NCBI GenBank assembly: GCA_046347635.1
Contig: JAXMFT010000002.1
Span: 186,001-250,000 of the forward strand
DNA: 64,000 nt
Source of the DNA: JAGVSZ01 sp019137045
GTDB taxonomy: Bacteria; Pseudomonadota; Gammaproteobacteria; Burkholderiales; SG8-39
Direction: 5' to 3'
Shown here: piece after piece, positions 18,036-25,553 of the stretch
How positions within the stretch are numbered: the first letter of the stretch is position 1
Layout: the number at the start of each line of letters is the position of its first letter
Made by a program: the position numbers and the translations under genes
Notes under the pieces: generated by a model
What the model was told of the DNA's origin: nothing
The model's database searches: none
What the model saw: only the letters and a program-made list of their open reading frames with translations

Positions 18036-18056
18036 GTAGCACCAAGGTCCTATACC
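18036..18056 (+). promoter_or_regulatory. palindromic element copy 1 (GTAGCACCAAGGTC core)
   Basis: This copy reads GTAGCACC-AA-GGTCCTATACC, matching copy 2 at all 21 positions. No -10-like hexamer is found 40 bases downstream, unlike copies 2, 3 and 4. The 420-base stretch 17894-18314 holds only this element and the remnant described above; I see nothing else convincing in it. The next plus-strand gene begins at 18315. Confidence 0.6.
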
Positions 18057-18314
18057 GCAATCGGCACGTTTCGCCCGAAGATCCGCGCACGCAGCTTCGA
18101 CATCCGGCGCGAGCCGGCGATCGAGGTGATCGCGAAGAGCGTGACGGCGCGGCTGCGGCGCGTCGTCACGCGATGGCGAGTGCTCACGCCCCCGCGACCT
18201 CTCCGGCGCTGGATCGTTCCAGGAGCCGAAGGACGAGATCGCGGCTATCCTCGCGCTGGACGGCGGCAAGGAAAAGGCCAAGAGCAAGCGCAACGGGAAA
18301 CGAAGGAGCGACAG

Positions 18315-18626
18315 ATGAACGAACGCATGGTCATGGTGCTCGCCCTGGCGGGCGCGGTCCTGGCCGGCTGCCAGAGCGACGCGCAAATCCTCGCCTCCGA
18401 GCAGGCGGTCGCGACCCAGGCCGCCACGCGGCGCGGCCAGTTCGAGATGGGCTGCCCGCAGGCGGCCGGGACGATCCTGTCGAGCAACCTGCTCCAGCCG
18501 GTCGTGTGGGGTGGGCTCGAGCGTGCCGAGTACACCGTGGGCGTCGAGGGCTGCGGCCTGCGCAAGACCTACATCGTCGTGTGCCAGCTCGGCTCCCCGG
18601 CGTGCTTCGCCGCCGCCGCCCGTTGA
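18315..18626 (+). CDS. small lipoprotein, unknown function
   Basis: 103 residues. The signal MNERMVMVLALAGAVLAGC has the lipobox LAGC at residues 16-19, followed by QSDAQILASEQAV. The mature part contains four cysteines (MGCPQAAG, EGCGLRKTY, VVCQLG, PACFAA), a pattern compatible with two disulfides. The ATG follows AAGGAG with a normal spacer. No family was recognised. Palindromic element copy 1 lies about 280 bases upstream, too far to tie to this gene with confidence. Confidence 0.7.
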   Translation: MNERMVMVLALAGAVLAGCQSDAQILASEQAVATQAATRRGQFEMGCPQAAGTILSSNLLQPVVWGGLERAEYTVGVEGCGLRKTYIVVCQLGSPACFAAAAR

Positions 18627-18679
18627 CCATTCGGCCGGCTGCGCGGCGGGCGTCGCCGGCCGGCGATCAGCGTCCGTCC

Positions 18680-18725
18680 GTAGCACCAAGGTCCTATACC
18701 TCGGCCGGCTGGCGCGCCGGATACT
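18680..18725 (+). promoter_or_regulatory. palindromic element copy 2 with -10-like hexamer
   Basis: The element GTAGCACC-AA-GGTCCTATACC occupies 18680-18700, and GATACT (four of six -10 matches) starts exactly 40 bases after the element start, at 18720. This geometry centres the palindrome near -43, as for activators that replace a -35. The downstream gene is the outer membrane protein at 18806. Confidence 0.55.
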
Positions 18726-18805
18726 CCCACTCCCACCGGCCGCGCGCCCACGGGTGTGGCCTGAAACGGATGTAGACTGCGCCCCGTTTCGAGAAGGGGG
18801 AGACC

Positions 18806-19657
18806 ATGAAGAAGCCCGCACTGCTCGCCGCCGCCGCCACTGCGCTCCTCGCGCCGCTCGCCGCCGCGGCGCAGGCCCCGGCCGACCGCTGGACGTTCTC
18901 GGTCATGCCCTACCTGTGGCTGCCCAGCGTGGACGGCAAGATCAACTACGGCCCGCCGCCCGCGAACGGCGGCAGCGCGAACGTCAAGATCGACTCCGAC
19001 ACGATCCTCGACAACCTCGACTTCGCCTTCATGATCAACGGCGAGGCGCGCCGGGGCCGCTGGCTCGCCGCGACCGACGTCATCTATCTCGATTTCGGCA
19101 AGGTCGACAGCTCGGTGCACAGCGCCGATTTCAGCTTTCCGGGAGGGCGGGTCAACGTCTCCGCGGGCGCGAACTCGGGCACCCAGAGCAAGCTCACCGG
19201 CTGGCTGTGGACGCTCGTCGGCGGCTACGCGGCGGTCCAGGATCCGCGCTGGAACCTCGACGTCATCGGCGGGTTCCGCTATCTCAACCTGGATGCGAGC
19301 ACGAGCTGGCAGCTCAACGCCGCGGTCACGGTGACCGACCCGGTCGGCGGCGGGACGGCGACCTTCGCGCGTGCGGGAAGGGTGGAGAAGTCCGACACCG
19401 TCTGGGCCGGGATCGTCGGCGCGAAAGGGCGGGTGAAGTTCGGCGACACGCCCTGGTTCGCGAACTACTACGTCGACGCCGGCGGCGCGTCGGACCTCTT
19501 CACCTGGCAGGGCGCGGCCGGCGTGGGTTACGCCTTCCGCTGGGGCGAGATCATCTTCGACTACCGGTACCTCTACTACGACCAGAGCGGGCAGGACAAG
19601 CTGATCCAGGACGTCAGCTTCGGCGGCTTCGCGCTCGGGGCGAACTTCCGGTTCTGA
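18806..19657 (+). CDS. outer membrane beta-barrel protein
   Basis: 283 residues. The signal peptide MKKPALLAAAATALLAPLAAAAQA is cleaved near residue 24. The mature protein has alternating aromatic strands (WTFSVMPYLWLP, GWLWTLVGGYAAV, GFRYLNLD, GVGYAFRWGEIIFDYRYLYY). It ends in Phe (ALGANFRF), the signal recognised by the BAM machinery. AGAAGGGGGAGA precedes the ATG. It resembles small OmpA/OmpW-like barrels; the cargo, if any, is unknown. It is the first gene after element copy 2 and probably its target. Confidence 0.78.
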   Translation: MKKPALLAAAATALLAPLAAAAQAPADRWTFSVMPYLWLPSVDGKINYGPPPANGGSANVKIDSDTILDNLDFAFMINGEARRGRWLAATDVIYLDFGKVDSSVHSADFSFPGGRVNVSAGANSGTQSKLTGWLWTLVGGYAAVQDPRWNLDVIGGFRYLNLDASTSWQLNAAVTVTDPVGGGTATFARAGRVEKSDTVWAGIVGAKGRVKFGDTPWFANYYVDAGGASDLFTWQGAAGVGYAFRWGEIIFDYRYLYYDQSGQDKLIQDVSFGGFALGANFRF

Positions 19658-19735
19658 GCGGCGCTTTCCGGCCAGACCCGCCGGCCGCGCGGGCGGGGCT
19701 ATGATCGTCCTGCCCAGGTCGGAGGTGTGCCCCGC

Positions 19736-20224
19736 ATGAAGCCGATCCTCGTCGTCGCCGCGGCGCTCGCCGCCGCCGGGCTCCCGCCGGCGCTCGCGCA
19801 GTCGATCTACAAGTACGTGTCCCCGGACGGGCGCGTCACCTACTCGCAGAGTCCCGTTCCTGGCGCGCGCCTCGTCGAGGAACTGGCGCCTGCGCCGCAG
19901 GTGAGTGCCGCGACGCTGGAGGCGGAGCGTGCGCGGCGCGCGGCGCGCGACAAGGCGCTCAACGACGCGGCCGACCGGCGCATCGCCTCGCTCGACGAGG
20001 CCTCGAACGAGATGAACGTGTGGACCGCGCGGCTCCGCGACGCGCAGGCGCAGCTCGCGGCGGGCCGCGAGCCGCTGCCCGGGGAGCGCACCGGCGTCGT
20101 CTTCCAGGGCAAGTCCCGGCTGAACGAGGCGTACTGGGCGCGGCAGGCCGCGAACGAAGCCGCGGTCGCGGAAGCCGAGGCGCACGTCCAGCACGCGCGG
20201 GCGACGATCCAGGCGCTGCGTTGA
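19736..20224 (+). CDS. DUF4124-domain exported protein
   Basis: 162 residues. The signal peptide ends near AQS (residue 23). Then comes IYKYVSPDGRVTYSQSPVPGA, the DUF4124 core seen in many betaproteobacterial periplasmic proteins. The rest is a charged coiled-coil-like region (about residues 60-160). GGAGGT precedes the ATG at 19736. TATGAT at 19700-19705 is a plausible -10. The TGA stop overlaps the TTG start of the multihaem cytochrome gene, so the two are translationally coupled. This suggests a linked role, perhaps in cytochrome assembly or docking; that is inference. Confidence 0.75.
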   Translation: MKPILVVAAALAAAGLPPALAQSIYKYVSPDGRVTYSQSPVPGARLVEELAPAPQVSAATLEAERARRAARDKALNDAADRRIASLDEASNEMNVWTARLRDAQAQLAAGREPLPGERTGVVFQGKSRLNEAYWARQAANEAAVAEAEAHVQHARATIQALR

Positions 20225-22662
20225 CGCAGCGGCGCAAGGGATCGGGCAAGGCCAAGCCGAAGGCCGGGGCCGGCCCGGCCGCGCCTGCACCCATCCCTGC
20301 GCCGACCCGGCCGCGGCGGACCCGCGCGCCCTGGCTCGCGGCCGGGGCGCTGCTCGTCCTGGCCGCCCTCGGCTATGGCGCGTTCCGGCTCACGGAGCGC
20401 ACGCCGCAGCCGCCCACCGCGTCCGCCCCGCCGCCGCCCGTCGCGGCGGCGTACGTCGGCACCGCGGCCTGCGCCGAATGTCACGCGCAGGAGCGCGCCG
20501 CGTGGCAGGGCTCGCAGCACGACCGCGCGATGCAGGTCGCAAGCGAGAAGACGGTGCTCGGCGACTTCGCGAATGCGAGATTCACGCACGCCGGCGTCAC
20601 CTCGACCTTCTTCCGGCGCGACGGCAAGTTCTTCGTCAACACCGACGGCGCCGGCGACAAGCCCGCCGACTTCGAGATCAAGTACACGTTCGGCGTCGAG
20701 CCGCTCCAGCAGTACCTCGTCGAGCTTCCGGGGGGCCGCCTGCAGGCGCTCGGGCTCGCGTGGGACACGCGCCCCAAGGCCGCGGGCGGGCAGCGCTGGT
20801 TCGTCCTCTATCCCGACCGGAAGCTCAAGCCCGGCGATCCCCTGCACTGGACCGGGATCGACCAGAACTGGAACTACCAGTGCGCGGACTGCCACTCGAC
20901 GAACCTGCGCAAGGGGTACGACGAGAAGACCGGGACCTTCAGGACGACCTGGAGCGACCTCGACGTCGGCTGCGAGGCCTGCCACGGGCCCGGCTCGAAC
21001 CACGTCGCGTGGGCGAGGAAGACGGGCGAGGGGCAGCGCTACGAAAGCGGCAAGGGGCTCGCGGTCGCGCTCGACGAGCGCCGCGGCGCGGCCTGGGCGA
21101 TCGACGCGGCGAGCGGCAACGCCGCGCGCTCGAAGCCGCGCGCGACGAGCCGCGAGATCGAGACCTGCGCGCGCTGCCACGCGCGGCGCGGCCAGTTCGC
21201 GGACGACTGGCGCCCGGGGCAGCCGCTCGCCGACGCGTTCCGCGCCGCGCTGATCGAGCCCGGCCTGTACCACGCCGACGGCCAGCAGCGCGACGAGGTG
21301 TACACCTACGGCTCGTTCCTGCAGAGCCGGATGCACGCGCGGGGCGTCACCTGCTCGGACTGCCACGACCCGCACTCGGGGAAGCTGCGCGCGCCCGGCA
21401 ACGCGGCGTGCGCGCAGTGCCACGCAGCCGCGAAGTACGACGCCCCGTCCCACACGCATCATGCCGCGGGCTCCAGGGGCGCCGAGTGCGCGGCGTGCCA
21501 CATGCCGACGACGATCTACATGGTGGTGGACCCGCGGCACGACCACGGCTTCCGGATTCCGCGGCCCGACCGCACCGTGTCGCTCGGCGTCCCGAACGCG
21601 TGCAACCAGTGCCACGCGAAGGAGACGCCACAGTGGGCCGCCGACGCGATCGCGAAATGGTTCCCGCAGCCGAAGCCCGGGTTCCAGACCTTCGCCGAGG
21701 GGTTCCACGCCGCGGACCGCGGCGCGCCCGGAGCGCCGGGCGCGCTAATCCGCATCGCCGAGGACCGCGCGCAAGGCGCGATCGTCCGTGCGAGCGCGCT
21801 GCAGCGGCTTGCCCGCTATCTGGGTCCAGCCACACTCCAGACGGTTCGCAACGCCCTGAACGATCCCGATCCGATGGTGCGCGCGGCCGCGGTGAGCGCG
21901 CTCGCCGGCGCCGACGCGGCGACGCGGGCGCAACTCCTCGCGCGCATGCTCGGGGACCCGGTGCGCCTGGTGCGCATGGACGCGGCGCGCGCGCTCGCGG
22001 GCGAGGCGGAGGCGCGCCTCGCGCCCGACGACCGCAAGCGGTTCGAGTCGGCGCTCGAGGAGTACGTCGCCGCGCAGCGTTTCAACGCCGACCGGCCGGA
22101 GGCGCAGGCCGCGCTCGGCAACCTGTTCGCGGCGCGCGGCCGCGACGCCGAGGCCGCGGCGGCGTACCGCAAGGCGCTCGAGCTCGACCCGACGTTCGTG
22201 CAGGCGGCGCTCAACCTCGCCGACCTGCACCGCGCGGTCGCGCGCGAGGACGAAGCGGAGCGAACGCTGCGCGCGGCGCTCGCGCGCGCGCCGCAATCCG
22301 CGCCCGTCCACCATGCGCTGGGGCTCGCGCTGGTGCGCCAGAAGCGCACGCACGAGGCGCTCGCGGAGCTCGCGTTGGCGGCAAAACTCGCCCCCGACGA
22401 TCCGCGCTTCGCCTACGTGTACGGCGTGGCGCTGTACGACACGGGCAAGCGCGCCGAGGCGATGAAGGTGCTGCAAGCGGCGCTCGCGCGGCATCCGTAC
22501 GACCGCGAGCTGCTGTTCGCGCTGGCGAGCTACGAACGCGCCGGCGGAAACGTGGTGCGGGCGCGCGAGCGCGCGCGGCTCCTGCGCGAGCTGGAGCCGG
22601 AGAACCGCGACTTCGCGCGGCTGGCGACGGAGCTGGGCGCGGACGCGGCACCTCGCCGCTGA
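20221..22662 (+). CDS. octahaem cytochrome c fused to HEAT and TPR repeats
   Basis: 813 residues from the TTG that overlaps the upstream stop (TTGA). An N-terminal anchor lies at about residues 38-56 after a basic segment, so it is probably an inner-membrane-anchored periplasmic protein. Eight CxxCH haem sites start at residues 84, 221, 251, 316, 378, 397, 423 and 461. The spacing and HDRAM, WNYQCADCHSTN and CHDPHSGK blocks resemble the cytochrome c554/NrfB-like multihaem family. Residues about 500-590 form a HEAT-like helical region (NDPDPMVRAAAVSAL, DPVRLVRMDAARAL). About 595-800 are TPR repeats (AYRKALELDPTFVQAALNL). Redox partner unknown; the repeats suggest a protein-docking scaffold. 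Confidence 0.85.
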   Translation: MTQRRKGSGKAKPKAGAGPAAPAPIPAPTRPRRTRAPWLAAGALLVLAALGYGAFRLTERTPQPPTASAPPPPVAAAYVGTAACAECHAQERAAWQGSQHDRAMQVASEKTVLGDFANARFTHAGVTSTFFRRDGKFFVNTDGAGDKPADFEIKYTFGVEPLQQYLVELPGGRLQALGLAWDTRPKAAGGQRWFVLYPDRKLKPGDPLHWTGIDQNWNYQCADCHSTNLRKGYDEKTGTFRTTWSDLDVGCEACHGPGSNHVAWARKTGEGQRYESGKGLAVALDERRGAAWAIDAASGNAARSKPRATSREIETCARCHARRGQFADDWRPGQPLADAFRAALIEPGLYHADGQQRDEVYTYGSFLQSRMHARGVTCSDCHDPHSGKLRAPGNAACAQCHAAAKYDAPSHTHHAAGSRGAECAACHMPTTIYMVVDPRHDHGFRIPRPDRTVSLGVPNACNQCHAKETPQWAADAIAKWFPQPKPGFQTFAEGFHAADRGAPGAPGALIRIAEDRAQGAIVRASALQRLARYLGPATLQTVRNALNDPDPMVRAAAVSALAGADAATRAQLLARMLGDPVRLVRMDAARALAGEAEARLAPDDRKRFESALEEYVAAQRFNADRPEAQAALGNLFAARGRDAEAAAAYRKALELDPTFVQAALNLADLHRAVAREDEAERTLRAALARAPQSAPVHHALGLALVRQKRTHEALAELALAAKLAPDDPRFAYVYGVALYDTGKRAEAMKVLQAALARHPYDRELLFALASYERAGGNVVRARERARLLRELEPENRDFARLATELGADAAPRR

Positions 22663-22699
22663 GGCCGATCCGGCGGACCGGCTCCGCGGCAGTCCCTCG

Positions 22700-22720
22700 G
22701 TAGGACCAGGCTCGTAGCGA
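22700..22720 (+). promoter_or_regulatory. degenerate copy of the palindromic element
   Basis: GTAGGACCAGGCTCGTAG retains the left arm GTAGGACC but has a changed right arm, and there is no -10-like hexamer 40 bases downstream. A GATACT lies at 22768 and TAGTAT at 22790-22795 just before the ATG at 22802. Probably a decayed copy. Confidence 0.35.
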
Positions 22721-22801
22721 GGGGGCCCGGCGCGAGCATGCGCGCGCGAGCGGCGCCCGGCAGTTCCGATACTCCGCGCGGGCCGCTGCTAGTATCGGCT
22801 C

Positions 22802-23062
22802 ATGGCCGAAGACCCGGTGCTCGGCGTGCTCAAGGAAATGCGCGCGGAGGCGAGCGCCTTCCGTGAGGAAACGCGCAGCAATTTCGGCACGGTCTTTCAT
22901 CGTCTCTCGGTGTTCGAAGCACACATGGCCGATGTCAGGCATCGGCTCGCGTCGCTGGAAACGCACATGGCGGCGCTCCTGGCAACCATGCCGGCGGTCA
23001 GCGCGCGCATCGACAAGCTCGAGGCCCGGCTCGCGGCAGTGGAAGCGCGCCTCGGCGGCTAG
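22802..23062 (+). CDS. small coiled-coil protein, paralogue of 25278-25490
   Basis: 86 residues. EMRAEASAFREETRSNFGTVFHRLSVFEAHM and the later RIDKLEARLAAVEARL show a regular heptad pattern of a long coiled coil. There is no signal peptide or membrane segment. The same plan (FRAETRxNF, ERHMAALLAT, RIDxLEARVAALE) occurs in the protein at 25278, so the two are paralogues 2.4 kb apart. No Shine-Dalgarno is apparent, and TAGTAT at 22790-22795 would place transcription start at or near the ATG. Function unknown. Confidence 0.6.
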   Translation: MAEDPVLGVLKEMRAEASAFREETRSNFGTVFHRLSVFEAHMADVRHRLASLETHMAALLATMPAVSARIDKLEARLAAVEARLGG

Positions 23063-23170
23063 CTCGCGCGGGCGCCGCGGCGCCGGGTTCCGCCGGCGCG
23101 GCACCCGCCGTCGACCGCTGCGATGGCGGCAGCGGCGATCCGGCCGACCGGCGTCGCGACGGCCCCTCCG

Positions 23171-23216
23171 GTAGGACCAAGGTCGTATTCTCCCTTGCGC
23201 GGCGACCGGCAACACT
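23171..23216 (+). promoter_or_regulatory. palindromic element copy 3 with -10-like hexamer
   Basis: GTAGGACC-AA-GGTCGTATTC starts at 23171, and AACACT starts 40 bases later at 23211, the same geometry as copies 2 and 4. The hexamer matches only three of six -10 positions. Downstream lie a DUF4239 fossil with an intact start and ribosome site (23259), then the patatin-like lipoprotein gene. Confidence 0.5.
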
Positions 23217-23258
23217 CGAACCGGTCGCCGCGGTGCAACCGCGCGAGGGAGGAGACCG

Positions 23259-23366
23259 ATGAGTGCATGGGCGGTGGCCTTGATCACGTTCGCGTGCGTC
23301 CCCGAAGGCGGCCTCGCCGGCATCGGCCTGCACCATCGGGAAGTAGCCGCCCGGTCGCTGCGGTAG
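23259..23366 (+). pseudogene. fossil N-terminus of a DUF4239 gene
   Basis: ATG with a strong GGGAGGAGA site opens a 35-codon frame, MSAWAVALITFACVPEGG and onward, ending in TAG. It matches the first 25 or so residues of the intact DUF4239 protein at 2994-3755 (MSAWAIGLIALGCVYGG), including the following G-L/I-G-L step, then loses similarity. The promoter-like element and ribosome site are preserved while the body of the gene is gone, so a deletion probably fused the start to unrelated sequence. Confidence 0.55.
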
Positions 23367-23377
23367 CGGGATCGCCC

Positions 23378-24832
23378 GTGACAAGTCGCGGCAACCTCCG
23401 GCTCCTCGCGGCAGCGGTGGCCGGCCTCGCGCTCGCCGGCTGCGCGGTCCGCCCGACCACCCCGGCGCTCGCGCACTACCAGCCCGACGCCGGCTATCGC
23501 TGGGACCCGCGCCGGGCGCTTCCGGACAATGATCCGGAGACGCTGTTCATCCTGACCTTCTCGGGCGGCGGCACGCGCGCGGCGGCGTTCTCCTACGGCG
23601 TGCTCGAGGAGCTGCGTCGCACGACGGTCCGCACCCCGCGCGGCGACCACCCGCTGCTGGCGGAGGTCGACGTCGTGACCGGGACCTCCGGAGGGAGCTT
23701 CACCGCGCTCGCCTACGCGCTGCACGGCGAGCGGCTCTTCGACGAGTTCGAGCGCTCGTTCCTCAAGCGCGACGTCGAGGGCGACCTGCTGCGCCGCCTG
23801 CTCGACCCGCTCACCTGGCCGCGCGTTCTCTCGCAGGGCTTCGGGCGCTCCGAGCTCGCCGAGGAGTACTACGACGAGGTCCTGTTCCACCGCGCCACCT
23901 ACGCCGACCTCGCCGGCAAGCCCACGCCCGCCACCATCGTCGGCGCGACCGACGTTTCCACCGGGACGCGGTTCGATTTCTCGCAGCTCGAGTTCGACGT
24001 CATCTGCGGCGACCTCGGCGCGTTCCGCCTGTCGCGCGCCGCGGCCGCCTCGTCGGCGGTCCCGGTCGTCCTGTCGCCGGTGACGCTCGACAACCGCGGC
24101 GGCACCTGCGGGTACCGCGATCCCGGCTGGGTCGCCGACGCCCTGCGGCGCCCCGATCCGCTGCCGTCGGGCAACCGCCTCGCGCTGCGCCTGCGCGAGA
24201 TCGAGCAGCGGCGCGACGGCGCCGCGCGGCCGTACCTGCATCTCGTCGACGGCGGCCTCTCGGACAACCTCGCGCTGTACGGGCCGGTCGAGATGCTGCA
24301 GGAGCTCATGGCAAGCCCGCGGTACCGCGCCGCCGCCGGCGTCAACCGGGTGCGGCGCATCGCGGTGGTGATCGTGAACGCGCGGTCGGCGCCGCGCTTC
24401 GACTGGGACAAGGTGCCGTACGGGCCGGGCGTCCTGGGGCTGCTCGCGCAATCGCTCAGCGTGCCGATCAACCACTATTCGACCGAGGCGGTCGCCGCGC
24501 TCCAGGACACGGCGACGCGGTGGCGGCTGCAGGCCGAACTCGACGCCGCGACGGGGCGCGCGGACGCGCTCCCGCAGGTCGAGTTCGCGCTCGTCGACGT
24601 GAGCTTCGAGGCGGTGGCGGACCCGGCGCTGCGCGAGTCGCTGCAGGGCCTGCCGACGACCTTCGCGCTTCCGGACGAGGCGGTCGACCGGCTGCGCGCC
24701 GCGGCCGCGCAGGTGCTGCGCGAATCGCCGGCGTTCCGGCGCTTCGCCGCGTCGCTCGCCACTCGGCCCGGGGGCTGGACCGGCGGCGAGCGGACGAGCC
24801 CTCACCTGCATCGCCTGCGCGCGCTCGACTAG
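23378..24832 (+). CDS. patatin-like phospholipase lipoprotein
   Basis: 484 residues from GTG. MTSRGNLRLLAAAVAGLALAGC carries the lipobox LAGC. The patatin fold signatures are present in order: the oxyanion motif SGGGTRAAAF (about residues 62-71), the nucleophile elbow GTSGGSF (about 104-110), and the catalytic aspartate in VDGGLSDN (about 290). This predicts a membrane-tethered acylhydrolase acting on lipids in the periplasm or outer membrane. The first gene downstream of element copy 3 apart from the DUF4239 fossil, it may be the functional target of that promoter. Confidence 0.85.
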   Translation: MTSRGNLRLLAAAVAGLALAGCAVRPTTPALAHYQPDAGYRWDPRRALPDNDPETLFILTFSGGGTRAAAFSYGVLEELRRTTVRTPRGDHPLLAEVDVVTGTSGGSFTALAYALHGERLFDEFERSFLKRDVEGDLLRRLLDPLTWPRVLSQGFGRSELAEEYYDEVLFHRATYADLAGKPTPATIVGATDVSTGTRFDFSQLEFDVICGDLGAFRLSRAAAASSAVPVVLSPVTLDNRGGTCGYRDPGWVADALRRPDPLPSGNRLALRLREIEQRRDGAARPYLHLVDGGLSDNLALYGPVEMLQELMASPRYRAAAGVNRVRRIAVVIVNARSAPRFDWDKVPYGPGVLGLLAQSLSVPINHYSTEAVAALQDTATRWRLQAELDAATGRADALPQVEFALVDVSFEAVADPALRESLQGLPTTFALPDEAVDRLRAAAAQVLRESPAFRRFAASLATRPGGWTGGERTSPHLHRLRALD

Positions 24833-24871
24833 AATCGGCGGGGTTCGCGCCCCGGGTTACGAGGAGGTGAC

Positions 24872-25198
24872 ATGAAACGCATCGGGTTGCTTTTCGCGAC
24901 CGTGCTCGGCGCGCTGCCGGCCGGCGCGCTGGCGATGTGCTACACGGTCTACGGGGCCAACCAGGTGGTGATCTGGCGCGGCACCGACACGCCGATCGAT
25001 CTCTCCAGGCCGATCCACGAGGGCATGCGCCGGGTGTTTCCTCCCGGGAGCCGCCTCCTGATCGAGGAGGAGACGCGGTCGTGCACGCCGATCGGGCCGG
25101 CGGACTTCTTCGGCCCGCTGCCCGGGCTGACCGGGCCCGTTCCCGGGGACCCGGGGATGAAGGGCGGGATGACGGCCGCGCCGGCCAAGACCCGTTGA
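24872..25198 (+). CDS. small exported protein, unknown function
   Basis: 108 residues. The signal peptide MKRIGLLFATVLGALPAGALA is followed by MCYTVYGANQVVIWRGTDTPIDLSRPI. One cysteine lies near the mature N-terminus and one in RSCTPIGP, possibly a disulfide. The tail is Gly/Pro/Met-rich (GPVPGDPGMKGGM). GGAGGTG precedes the ATG; TAGAAT at 24830-24835 is a plausible -10. No known family was recognised; similar short WRGT-containing exported proteins occur widely in betaproteobacteria (recalled). Confidence 0.65.
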   Translation: MKRIGLLFATVLGALPAGALAMCYTVYGANQVVIWRGTDTPIDLSRPIHEGMRRVFPPGSRLLIEEETRSCTPIGPADFFGPLPGLTGPVPGDPGMKGGMTAAPAKTR

Positions 25199-25277
25199 CG
25201 GCGGCGGTGTAGTCGGTCGCGCTCCGTAGCGCTGCGGCACGTGCGGCGCCTTGCCCGGGTGCTAACATGCTGGACGC

Positions 25278-25490
25278 ATGGCCGAGCTCACCACGAAGAT
25301 CCTGACCGAGATTCGCGACGAGCAGCGCGAGTTCCGCGCGGAGACGCGCGCGAATTTTGCGCAGGTCGAGGAACGCCTCACCTCGATCGAGCGCCACATG
25401 GCCGCAATGCTCGCGACGGCGCCGGTCGTGAACGAGCGAATCGACCGGCTGGAGGCGCGCGTGGCCGCGCTCGAGGGCCGCTCGTCGTAG
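25278..25490 (+). CDS. small coiled-coil protein, paralogue of 22802-23062
   Basis: 70 residues. It begins MAELTTKILTEIRDEQREF, then RAETRANFAQVEERLTSIERHM, MAAMLATAPVVNERI and DRLEARVAALEGRSS, a near-continuous coiled coil. It shares layout and many positions with the 86-residue protein at 22802 but is shorter in the middle. No export signal. TAACAT at 25263-25268 just before the ATG suggests a very short or absent 5' leader. Confidence 0.6.
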   Translation: MAELTTKILTEIRDEQREFRAETRANFAQVEERLTSIERHMAAMLATAPVVNERIDRLEARVAALEGRSS

Positions 25491-25553
25491 TCTCTCCGGC
25501 GCGGCCGGCGCGATCACCCACGCGCCGGGCCCGGCGCTCCGTCACGTCGCTCG

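Noticed and set aside
13979..18775. 1598-residue plus-strand ORF across the envelope genes
   Set aside because: Runs out of frame through several real genes with signal peptides and shows no domain structure.
25209..25232. GTAGTCGGTCGCGCTCCGTAG before the 70-residue coiled-coil gene
   Set aside because: Shares only GTAG ends with the element; the ACCAAGGT core is absent.
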